Shown here piece by piece: positions 44,702 to 52,787 of a stretch of 64,000 nt of DNA; the stretch's first letter is position 1; each line of letters opens with the position of its first letter. This DNA comes from Phycisphaerales bacterium. Its GTDB lineage: Bacteria > Planctomycetota > Phycisphaerae > Phycisphaerales > SM1A02. The notes below the pieces were generated by a model. It was not told the origin of the DNA, searched no databases, and saw only the letters and a program-made list of their open reading frames with translations. Position numbers and translations under genes: made by a program. The stretch spans positions 186,001 through 250,000 of the forward strand of contig JAQWPT010000033.1 of NCBI GenBank assembly GCA_029245245.1, in the 5' to 3' direction.

Positions 44702-46743
44702 CGTCGAGCCTTTCGTCGGCCGGAGCCCAGGTACTGCTTCCACCACCCAAGTATCTGGTGAAGGCGGTGCAGTCGCATGTCCGGGGGGCCATTGCGACTC
44801 ATGCCATGGCTGGTTTCGCGTGGGTAGCGGACAAATACGGACGGAACCTTCCGGATCTGCAGCGCCGCGAAGACCTGGTCGGCCTGTTCGACGTTGCAGC
44901 GAAGGTCGCCCTCGGAGTGGATGATCATGGTCGGGGTCTTCACCCGGCCCATCGTGCGAATCGGGCTGGAGTGCCAGAGTTCATCCGGGCATTCCCAGAA
45001 GGACCCCTTCCAGTAGGAGTCGGGGATATCGACGAAGTCGCTGTTGCCTCCCATGCTCACGAGGTTGGAGACGCATCGATCCGTGATGGCCCCGGCGAAG
45101 TCCGTGGTGTGTCCGATGACCCAGAGGGTCATGTAGCCGCCGTAGCTTCCGCCCATGACACCCATGCGCCGGGCGTTGATCGAGGGGTGGTTCTGCATGA
45201 ACTCCTTGACCGAGCGGATGTCCTCCCAGTCCTTCCCTCCCCACGAGCCGCGAATGGCCGCAGTGTGATCACGGCCGTAGCCCTTGCTGCCGCGCGGATT
45301 GCTGTAGATGACGATGTAGCCGGCCGACGCGAGGACCTGGAACTCATGGAAGAAGCACTCGCCGTACTGGGCGTGCGGTCCACCATGGATCTCCAGGATC
45401 GCCGGATACGTTCGGCCCTTCTTGAAATTCGGCGGAGTCATGACCCAGGTCTGGACTTTCGTCCCATCGGTGGAAGGCACCCACTTGACCGATGGCTTCC
45501 TGATGTGTCGGCTGGCAAGGTACGCGTCATTGAAGTCGGTCAGCCTTCGAGGGGTGATCTTCGTTGCGCCAACGCGGCCGACGTGGATCTCCGGGGGCGT
45601 GCTCGGCGTGTCCACGACCATGGCCATGGTCCGTCCGTCGGCGGAGGTGTTGCCCGGGGTCACGACGGCGCGGCCGTCGGTCAGGGTCCGGATCGAGGAG
45701 CCCGAGAGGGTGAACGAGACGACATGCGACTGGCCATGCCAGCCGATGGATACCAGGAGTCGCTTGGAGTCGGGGCTCCACTGGATGTTCGGTGCGAAGG
45801 AGACATCGGCGGAATCGGACAGCGCGCAGGCCATCAGGCACCAGTCAGTGCCCTCGCTGAGGCTCCTGGACTTCCTCCCCGAGGCGGTGCAGGTCCAGAG
45901 CTCGAGATTCTCGGTGGAGTACGCGCCATCGGAGCCCGTCCGTCCGGCCCAGGCGAGGTGCCTGCCATCGGGAGACCACGTCACCTGGGTCTTGGGGCCC
46001 TTTGGAACATCCTTGAGGGGGGTGATGCTTCCGCTTTCGACATCGATCTTCAGCAGTTGGTAATCCCGGTATGCGCGGATGACATCCCGGTTCCGGGTGG
46101 TCGTCAGTGCCAGGGTCCTGCTGTCAGGTGACCAGCAGTAGGAGATTTCTCCAAAGGTGTCCTTGTCATAGAGCAGCCGGGTGGATCCAGTCTCGACATC
46201 GAGGATGTACAGCTTGTATCGCTCGTCATTGAAGTAGCCGTCCCCATCGAGGCGGTACCAGGTGTTGTGCAGGACGCGCGGAGGGGGAGTTCCGCCATTT
46301 TCCTCGCGATCCTTGCAGGCCGCCTTCGTCCATTCCTGTTCACGTTCACGGAAGGTGAATGCGATCTGGCGACCGTTCGGCGACCAGGAGAAGTCTCCAA
46401 GACTGCCCTGGGGGAGATCCGTCAGTGGCCTGGCTTCGCCACCGTCGGCATCGATGAGGTGGATCTGGGGAATGTTCTTGTCTCGGGCGGAGCTGAACGC
46501 GATTCGCGATCCATCGGGGGACCATCGTCCGCGTCCATCACGAGGTCCATGTGTGAATGGCCGGGCGGCGCCACGCCGGGTCGAGACAGTCCACAGGCTG
46601 GTCTCGTACGCGTTCTTGTCGCCAATGGTCTTGCGAGTGAAGAGTACGCGTGATCCATCAGGACTGACCTGGGGATCGGAGACGAAGACCAGTTCCTTGA
46701 GATCCTCGGGTGTGACGGGCTTGCGCCGGGTGCTTGAAGCCAT
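44698..46743 (-). CDS. S9 family serine peptidase (acylaminoacyl/dipeptidyl type)
   Basis: A 681-residue cytoplasmic-type prolyl oligopeptidase family enzyme. The first 400 residues form WD40-like propeller repeats (SPDG motifs), the rest is an alpha/beta hydrolase domain. Catalytic residues are Ser533 in GGSYGGY, Asp613 in HSEGDLRC and His646 in SHGMSR. No signal peptide is seen. A strong AAGGAGG lies 6 nt before the ATG. Role is probably peptide degradation, consistent with the neighbouring amino-acid catabolic genes. Confidence 0.9.
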   Translation of the reverse strand: MASSTRRKPVTPEDLKELVFVSDPQVSPDGSRVLFTRKTIGDKNAYETSLWTVSTRRGAARPFTHGPRDGRGRWSPDGSRIAFSSARDKNIPQIHLIDADGGEARPLTDLPQGSLGDFSWSPNGRQIAFTFREREQEWTKAACKDREENGGTPPPRVLHNTWYRLDGDGYFNDERYKLYILDVETGSTRLLYDKDTFGEISYCWSPDSRTLALTTTRNRDVIRAYRDYQLLKIDVESGSITPLKDVPKGPKTQVTWSPDGRHLAWAGRTGSDGAYSTENLELWTCTASGRKSRSLSEGTDWCLMACALSDSADVSFAPNIQWSPDSKRLLVSIGWHGQSHVVSFTLSGSSIRTLTDGRAVVTPGNTSADGRTMAMVVDTPSTPPEIHVGRVGATKITPRRLTDFNDAYLASRHIRKPSVKWVPSTDGTKVQTWVMTPPNFKKGRTYPAILEIHGGPHAQYGECFFHEFQVLASAGYIVIYSNPRGSKGYGRDHTAAIRGSWGGKDWEDIRSVKEFMQNHPSINARRMGVMGGSYGGYMTLWVIGHTTDFAGAITDRCVSNLVSMGGNSDFVDIPDSYWKGSFWECPDELWHSSPIRTMGRVKTPTMIIHSEGDLRCNVEQADQVFAALQIRKVPSVFVRYPRETSHGMSRNGPPDMRLHRLHQILGWWKQYLGSGRRKARR

Positions 46744-46777
46744 GGGAGTCCTCCTTGTCCGTGGACGTGGATCGCCA

Positions 46778-46786
46778 TGATACGAT
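46778..46786. promoter_or_regulatory. overlapping divergent -10 candidates
   Basis: TATCAT on the minus strand (46778-46783) serves the S9 peptidase with a 27-nt leader. TGA-TACGAT on the plus strand (46781-46786) serves the M20 gene, with a leader of about 5 nt before the ATG at 46798. The hexamers overlap by 3 bases. Confidence 0.4.
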
Positions 46787-46797
46787 CATGGCCGACC

Positions 46798-47937
46798 ATG
46801 GACATGAATCAGGACATCCAGCTGCTGGCGGAACTGGTATCGATCGACACCACCAGCAGTCTGTCGAATCGCCCGGCGGTCGATCTCGCGTGCCAGCGAT
46901 TGGATCGTCCGGGAGTGGAACTGGTCCGGATGCCGGTGCACGATGACAAGGAGGTCCTGGTGGCCATCGTCGGGGCACTTGATGGCAGTGGACAGGGGCT
47001 GGTCCTGGCCGGTCACCTGGACTGCGTGCCGGCAGGAGAGGGATGGACGACGGAGGCTCTGGAACTCCACGAGCGTGATGGGCGTCTGCATGCCAGGGGA
47101 TCCTGCGACATGAAGGGATTCGATGCCATGGCCATCAACCTCGTGGCCGAGGCAGCCGGGAGCGACCTTGCGCATCCGCTGGTGCTCATCCTGACATGCG
47201 ACGAGGAAGTCGGAGGACTTGGGGCAAGGGCCCTGGCCGATTCGTGGCCGGCGGATCGAAGGCTTCCGGTCGCGACCGTCATCGGTGAACCGACCTCCAT
47301 GCAAGTCGTTCGGATGCACAAGGGATTCCTGAAGATCCGCCTGGTCATCGAGGGGGAGAATGGTCACACCGGAAACCCGACCATCGGCCACAATGCCATC
47401 ACGCCCATGGGGCGGGTAATCACCCGTCTCCAGGAGCTCCGCACGGAATGGCTCCAGGTTCGCACGCCCGTCAGCGACGCGTTCGGCGATCTGCCCAGCC
47501 CGGTGCTGTCCATCGTGGGCGTCGAGGGTGGTGAAGCATGGAACATGACTCCGGATCGCTGCCAGCTGGACATCGGGCTGCGACTGCTCCCCGACCAGGA
47601 CACCGAGGAGTGGTTTCAGCGACTTCATTCCGAGATGAAATCACTGCTGGGTGAGGAACGCTGGTCCATGGAGCTGCTCAATGAGACTCCGAGCATGCTG
47701 ACACCCGGCGACTCCCGGCTCCACCAGGCGGCCTGCCGCCTGGCCGGTCAGGATCATGAACTCGGGGTGTCATTCGGGACCGATGGAGCCTGGCTCCAGC
47801 GACTGGGATTGGACTGCGTGGTCGTCGGGCCCGGCGACATCGCCGTGGCCCACCAGCCCGACGAGTACATGCCCGTCGACGAGTATGCGGCTGGTCGTCG
47901 ATTCATGGAATCCCTCATCGAGGAGTTCTGTGCATGA
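46798..47937 (+). CDS. M20 family metallo-deacylase (ArgE/DapE-like)
   Basis: A 379-residue zinc hydrolase. Metal-ligand signatures are GHLDCVPA, GSCDMKGFD, CDEEVGGLG, VIGEPT and a late histidine in GPGDIAVAHQPDEYMPVDE, close to acetylornithine deacetylase. The dimerisation-domain loop NGHTGNP replaces the usual GHSS motif. The gene overlaps hutF by ATGA. Histidine breakdown via HutF produces N-formylglutamate, so removal of the formyl group is a plausible job; acetylornithine or other acyl-amino acids are alternatives. Confidence 0.8.
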   Translation: MDMNQDIQLLAELVSIDTTSSLSNRPAVDLACQRLDRPGVELVRMPVHDDKEVLVAIVGALDGSGQGLVLAGHLDCVPAGEGWTTEALELHERDGRLHARGSCDMKGFDAMAINLVAEAAGSDLAHPLVLILTCDEEVGGLGARALADSWPADRRLPVATVIGEPTSMQVVRMHKGFLKIRLVIEGENGHTGNPTIGHNAITPMGRVITRLQELRTEWLQVRTPVSDAFGDLPSPVLSIVGVEGGEAWNMTPDRCQLDIGLRLLPDQDTEEWFQRLHSEMKSLLGEERWSMELLNETPSMLTPGDSRLHQAACRLAGQDHELGVSFGTDGAWLQRLGLDCVVVGPGDIAVAHQPDEYMPVDEYAAGRRFMESLIEEFCA

Positions 47938-49205
47938 CGGTGCACGCCGAATGGACATGGTTGGATGGCGAGTTTCACCGGAACGTCGAGGTCACCCTCG
48001 GCGAGGACGGTCGATTCGGACCGATCGATCGAGCGGCAGTGAGCCCACCGACGCATCCCCGTACCGCGTTGCTGCCGGGCTTTGTCAATGCTCACAGCCA
48101 TGCATTCCAGCGTGGCCTGCGCGGGCAGGGTGAGCGGTTTCCCGCTGACGCCGAGAACTTCTGGACCTGGCGAGAAGCCATGTACGGACTGGTTGCGGGG
48201 CTGACCGCCGAGTCGCTCCTGGAGTTGAGTCGGTCCGCGTTCGATGAAATGCGCCGCGCCGGGATCACGACCGTCGGGGAGTTCCACTACCTGCACCATC
48301 TCCAGGGTGAGGATCTCTTCGCGGGAGATCGTGTCGTGCTGCAGGCGGCAAGGGAATCCGGGATCCGGACCGTGCTGCTCTCAGCCCACTACACCCACGG
48401 AGGATTCGGCGAAGCGCTCTCGGGCGGGCAGTTGCAATTCGATACCACCGACGCCTCCGCCTACTGGTCGGCGTTCGATGCGGCGGCGGCGGCCTGCGGG
48501 CCCAACCAGTCCATGGGTGTCGTGGCCCACTCGCTTCGAGCGGTTCCCATCGACGAGCTGGCCGAACTTCATGCCGAAGCGGTTCGCCGCGGGCATGTTC
48601 TGCACATCCATGTGGAGGAGCAGCAGCGTGAGATCGACGAGTGTGTGGCTGCGACGGGGCGTACTCCGACGCGGTTGCTGCTTGAACGACTCGAGCCGGG
48701 CCCGGAATGCACCTCCGTCCATGCCACGCACACCTCCGGCGAAGATCTGGAGGCGTGGCTTGCTCGAGGATGCGGGGTCTGCCTGTGCCCCCTGACGGAA
48801 GCCAACCTTGGTGACGGGTTCCCGGATCGAGCGAGGATGCTGCGCCACGCCGGCGCACTTGCCATTGGAAGTGATTCCAATGCACGCATCTCCATGCTCG
48901 AGGAACTTCGGATGCTGGAACTGGCCCATCGGCTCCATGACGGATCCCGCGGTGCGTGGCGTGATGGTGCTGGACGGATCGATCGTGTTCTCATGGACAT
49001 GGCGACCATCGGTGGGGCTGCGTCGCTGGGAATCGATGCCGGGCGTATCGCGGAGGGGGCGCTGGCCGATCTCGTCCTGGTCGACCTGGATTCGGATACG
49101 CTCGCTCATGTCGAGCCGGAGCACCTTGGAGCAGCCCTGCTGCTGGGGGCTGATCGAGAAGCGATCATCGATACGTGCGTCGGTGGAGTGTGGTCGAAGG
49201 CCTGA
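47934..49205 (+). CDS. hutF: formimidoylglutamate deiminase HutF
   Basis: A 423-residue amidohydrolase of the histidine utilisation pathway. It hydrolyses N-formimino-L-glutamate to N-formyl-L-glutamate and ammonia. Recognised by PGFVNAHSHAFQRGLRG, ENFWTWREAMY, VGEFHYLHH, HIHVEEQQREIDEC, CPLTEANLGDG and GSDSNARIS. The metal ligands are the HSH pair, the H in HIHV and D in GSDS. The other hut genes are not in the window. Stop is TGATCA, shared with the convergent sulfotransferase gene. Confidence 0.9.
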   Translation: MTVHAEWTWLDGEFHRNVEVTLGEDGRFGPIDRAAVSPPTHPRTALLPGFVNAHSHAFQRGLRGQGERFPADAENFWTWREAMYGLVAGLTAESLLELSRSAFDEMRRAGITTVGEFHYLHHLQGEDLFAGDRVVLQAARESGIRTVLLSAHYTHGGFGEALSGGQLQFDTTDASAYWSAFDAAAAACGPNQSMGVVAHSLRAVPIDELAELHAEAVRRGHVLHIHVEEQQREIDECVAATGRTPTRLLLERLEPGPECTSVHATHTSGEDLEAWLARGCGVCLCPLTEANLGDGFPDRARMLRHAGALAIGSDSNARISMLEELRMLELAHRLHDGSRGAWRDGAGRIDRVLMDMATIGGAASLGIDAGRIAEGALADLVLVDLDSDTLAHVEPEHLGAALLLGADREAIIDTCVGGVWSKA

Positions 49206-50993
49206 TCACTGCTCCGGCGAGTCCGGGGCCAGGTCGCCGAGCACGGTCCGCAGCGGGGCGAGCTGGTCCCAGAACATGCGACTGCGGTGGATCGATCTGG
49301 TATGCATCGGTTGTCGAACCTGGTCCATGCTCAGCGTCTGGGCGATCCGGGTGGAGCGATGGAACTCCATGCAGGCGGGGTCCCATTCCAGTTCCATGAA
49401 CTCCAGGAGACGGCGGATCTGTGGCTCGGGGTCGCGGACGAGGTCCTCGTAGTCAAGTTCGATCATCGGCAATGGACAGGTCGCTCTCCAGTGCTCCATG
49501 AGCCGGTGGTATTCCCGGTACGCGTGACCGAGTTTCTCGAGATCGGCCGTGAACGAGACGCGGGAAGAGAAGGAGTTGCCGAAGCAGGAGAGGCAGGTGT
49601 CCAGCGGATCGCGATTGCAAAGAATGATCCGTGCACCGGGGAGCAGGAGTGAGATTAGGCCGAGGTTGAGGAAGTTCAGTGGAAGCTTGTCCGTGATGAT
49701 TGCGGCATCGCCGGCGTCTGCTTCAATCGCGGCCATGTACCGGCTGGCCATGTCGTCGAGGATGTCGGTGGTCACGGAATCGATGCACAACGGGTACGAG
49801 GCACTGGACCCCGTCGCGTTCGGGAGGTCGCCGGAGATGGACAGCATTTCGGAGACTTCGCCGGCAGCGTGAATGGCAGGGTGCATGGACAGGATCTGTT
49901 CGATCAGGGTGGTCCCGCTTCGGAACATTCCCATGATGAACAGGGGTCGGCTATCCATGCACGTGCTGCGTGGAAGGCGATTGAGGGACTCGACGCTGAA
50001 CATCTTGACAAGGTCGTCTCCGAGGCGGGCATGCGCTTCGACGTTCCATGCGTTGCGGTACATGGCGTTGCCGTGTGTCCACGCATCGAAGGCCTCGTCG
50101 TACCGTTCAGCCATTTCCAGGGCATGGCCCAGGCGGTGGTTGATGTTCGCAGCCTGGTGATTCGGCCTGGTCTCGGAGGCGAGCCATGCAGAAGCGGTCT
50201 CGATGGAGGCTTCCCAGTCCTTTCTTCGATGCTGGATGCGCATCCATGCGTTGATCATCAGGAAGGAGGCGTTGGCTGAATGGACATGCGGAGCGAGGAG
50301 TGTTGCGGCGGCATCGGAGTCGCCTTGGGATTCGAGCACCTCGGCCATCCCGGCGATCGCATGCTGACTGGTCCCATCAAGTTCGAGGGCCTTCTCGTAG
50401 GCCGCCATTGCCTGATCAAGATGGCCATTGAGTCGGTGCACGGTGGCGAGCCTGGAGTGGTTCCGGCTCTCGAACGGCTGGAGCGCGACGAGTGCTTCGG
50501 CCGGCTCCTGTGGAATGGGAAGGTGGGCGCGGCCAATGAGAGCGTCGACGTACCTCGCGTGGAGTTCCAGGTTGTCGGGCTTCAGTTCGCTTGCGCGCTG
50601 GCTGTCCAAGCAGGCGTTGTGGAGATTGCCCAGTTTCATGAAGAGTTGGGACCGAAGGAGCAGCAGGTTGACATTCTCCGGATTGCCCGAAATCGATCGA
50701 TCGAGGTGGGTCATGGCCTCCGCCGTGCGATCCATGTCCAGGAGCGATCCGATGTATTCGCTGTGGAGGTGATCGTCGTCCAGGTGCTCCAGGGCCAGGG
50801 ACAGGAGTTCAACGGCTTTCCTCGGGTGGCCGAGTCGTCGCTGAACGGCACCGAGTCGTTGAAGGATCTCCGGGTTGTTCGGGGACTGCTTCAGTGCCTT
50901 GCGGAGCACGCGGTCCGCCTTGTCCCACTGTCGGGCTTCGAGGTGCTGAGTCGCTTTCGCGAGCAACTGGTTGAGTTGAATCGGTGCGGCCAT
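49206..50993 (-). CDS. TPR-sulfotransferase, paralogue 1
   Basis: A 595-residue two-part protein. Residues 1-330 form about eight tetratricopeptide repeats (starting LLAKATQHLEARQWDKAD). Residues 345-590 form a sulfotransferase domain with the PAPS-binding loop MGMFRSGTTLIEQIL at about 350 and the 3'-phosphate motif CNRDPLDTCLSCFGN near 465. It would transfer sulfate from PAPS to a protein or glycan held by the repeats; the acceptor is unknown. No signal peptide. It follows its paralogue by 5 nt and looks like a tandem duplicate. Confidence 0.87.
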   Translation of the reverse strand: MAAPIQLNQLLAKATQHLEARQWDKADRVLRKALKQSPNNPEILQRLGAVQRRLGHPRKAVELLSLALEHLDDDHLHSEYIGSLLDMDRTAEAMTHLDRSISGNPENVNLLLLRSQLFMKLGNLHNACLDSQRASELKPDNLELHARYVDALIGRAHLPIPQEPAEALVALQPFESRNHSRLATVHRLNGHLDQAMAAYEKALELDGTSQHAIAGMAEVLESQGDSDAAATLLAPHVHSANASFLMINAWMRIQHRRKDWEASIETASAWLASETRPNHQAANINHRLGHALEMAERYDEAFDAWTHGNAMYRNAWNVEAHARLGDDLVKMFSVESLNRLPRSTCMDSRPLFIMGMFRSGTTLIEQILSMHPAIHAAGEVSEMLSISGDLPNATGSSASYPLCIDSVTTDILDDMASRYMAAIEADAGDAAIITDKLPLNFLNLGLISLLLPGARIILCNRDPLDTCLSCFGNSFSSRVSFTADLEKLGHAYREYHRLMEHWRATCPLPMIELDYEDLVRDPEPQIRRLLEFMELEWDPACMEFHRSTRIAQTLSMDQVRQPMHTRSIHRSRMFWDQLAPLRTVLGDLAPDSPEQ

Positions 50994-50998
50994 GGACT

Positions 50999-52765
50999 TC
51001 AGGGCTCCCGCGGGGGAGCCAGATCCCCCAGTGCGGTCCGGAGCGGTTCAAGGTGTGACCAGTAGGCTCGGCTTCGATGCACGGACCTCGTGTGCATCGG
51101 TTGGCGTACCTGATCCATGCTGGGAGTCTGTGCGACCCGGCTCGATTGGTGGAAGTCGAGGCAGGACGGATCCCAGGGAAGATCGAGAAACTCCAGTATC
51201 GCTCGCACGCCTGGTTCCGGTTCCGCAACGAGCTGCTCGTACTTGACGTCGAGAATCGGGCACGAGGTGTTCGACCAGTGCTGCATGACGCGATCGTAGT
51301 CGCGGTAGGCGCGGCCCATCGAGCCCTGGTCGCTGGTGAATGCGAGGTTCGACGTCATCTGGTTGCTGTAGCACGACAGGCAGACGTCCAGGGCATCTCT
51401 TCTGCAGTGAAGAATGCGTGCGCCTGGAAAGAGCATGGTGATGAGGCCGACGTTGAGGAAGTTCATCGGAAGCTTGTCGGTGATGTGGGTTGCGTCGCCG
51501 GAATCGGCGGACACGGCCTCGAGGTATCGCGTGGCCATCTCATGAAGTGAATCTGCATCTCGTTCGTCGATGCAGGCCGGGTATGGGGCCGGCAGGCTGC
51601 GGATGATTGCAGGCAGGGCGGGGCTTTCGCCGACTCCGTGGACCTGGTGGTGGGCTGTCAGGACCTGCTCCAGCAGGGTGGTGCCGCTGCGGAACATGCC
51701 GACGATGAAGATCGGGGATGGAGTCGGTGCATGGGTTGGATTGGATGCATTGATGCGTTGGGCCGTGAAATGCTCGATGATCGAATCGGTGTTTCGTTCG
51801 TTGGCTTCGGGGTTCCAGCGGTCACGAAACGGCGTATTGGCCTGCGTCCAGGCGTCGAAGGCCTCATCGTGACGCCCCATCGCATCCAGGGCATTGCCGA
51901 TCCGGAAGAGAACGGGTGATGCCTGGAGCGGGGGACGGTCGATGGCCTGGAGCCACCGCTGACCATCGTCGACGACCCGCTCGTGATTCCCGAGTCGCCC
52001 CTGGATGCGTGTCCAGGCAAGCAGTGGAAGGAAGGCGGCGCGATCGGACTCGATGTTGGGTCGAAGCAGTTCCAGGGCGGCGGTGGAATCACCCGAGGAT
52101 TCAAGCAGTTCGGCCTGGCCGGCGATCGCATCGGTGTCGCGGGGATTGCCGCGCAGTGCATTCGCATAGGCCTCCATGGCATCCTCGTTGCAACCATTCA
52201 TCCTCAGGATGGTGCCGAGTTTCGAATGATTCCGGGCTTCGAATGGCTGGAGTTCGATGAGTCGATCGGCCGGCTCCCGGTCCATGGGAATGATGCCGCG
52301 GGCGATGGTGGAATCGATGAACTTTCCGAGCAGTTCCAGGTTCTCCGGATCCAGTTGGCACGCACGCTGCATGTCGTCCCATGCGGCATTTGTTTCGCCG
52401 ATGTGCAGCAGCAGGCCGCTTCGCATCGCATGCAGGTCGGCCCGGTCCGGAAAATCGTTCATGGTCGTTGTCAGGGATTCGATCGCCGGGACGACCTGTG
52501 CCGATCGAGCGAGGATGTCGACGCGGGTCGTGTGCAGGAGCAGGTCAGTGGGCTGGATGACGAGGGCCTCATTGATGGTGCCCAGGGCCTTTCTGAACTG
52601 CCCGAGCCGGCCCTGGACGGCGGCCAGTCGCTGCATGATCCCCGTGTTGTTGGGCGACAGCTTTGCCGCTCTCCGCAGCAGTCGGTCCGCTTTCTCCCAC
52701 TGTCGGGCATCCAGATGCCGGGTGGCTTGGGCGAGCAGTTGGTTGAGGTCGTTGTTCTTGGACAT
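50999..52765 (-). CDS. TPR-sulfotransferase, paralogue 2
   Basis: A 588-residue relative of the downstream protein with the same layout: N-terminal TPRs (LLAQATRHLDARQWEKAD) and a C-terminal sulfotransferase domain with VGMFRSGTTLLEQVL at about residue 350 and CRRDALDVCLSCYSN. The C-terminal MDQVRQPMHTRS is identical in both. Substitutions are spread over the TPR half, so acceptors may differ. A TAGGCT hexamer lies 13 nt before the ATG. Upstream is the kinase-aminotransferase fusion gene, on the same strand with a 22-nt gap. Confidence 0.87.
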   Translation of the reverse strand: MSKNNDLNQLLAQATRHLDARQWEKADRLLRRAAKLSPNNTGIMQRLAAVQGRLGQFRKALGTINEALVIQPTDLLLHTTRVDILARSAQVVPAIESLTTTMNDFPDRADLHAMRSGLLLHIGETNAAWDDMQRACQLDPENLELLGKFIDSTIARGIIPMDREPADRLIELQPFEARNHSKLGTILRMNGCNEDAMEAYANALRGNPRDTDAIAGQAELLESSGDSTAALELLRPNIESDRAAFLPLLAWTRIQGRLGNHERVVDDGQRWLQAIDRPPLQASPVLFRIGNALDAMGRHDEAFDAWTQANTPFRDRWNPEANERNTDSIIEHFTAQRINASNPTHAPTPSPIFIVGMFRSGTTLLEQVLTAHHQVHGVGESPALPAIIRSLPAPYPACIDERDADSLHEMATRYLEAVSADSGDATHITDKLPMNFLNVGLITMLFPGARILHCRRDALDVCLSCYSNQMTSNLAFTSDQGSMGRAYRDYDRVMQHWSNTSCPILDVKYEQLVAEPEPGVRAILEFLDLPWDPSCLDFHQSSRVAQTPSMDQVRQPMHTRSVHRSRAYWSHLEPLRTALGDLAPPREP

Positions 52766-52787
52766 CGTCAGCGTGACAGCCTACTGC

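Noticed and set aside
44425-46131. 568-codon open frame on the plus strand
   Set aside because: It lies opposite the S9 peptidase and btpA, whose catalytic motifs are intact. It has no ribosome binding site and no recognisable motif.
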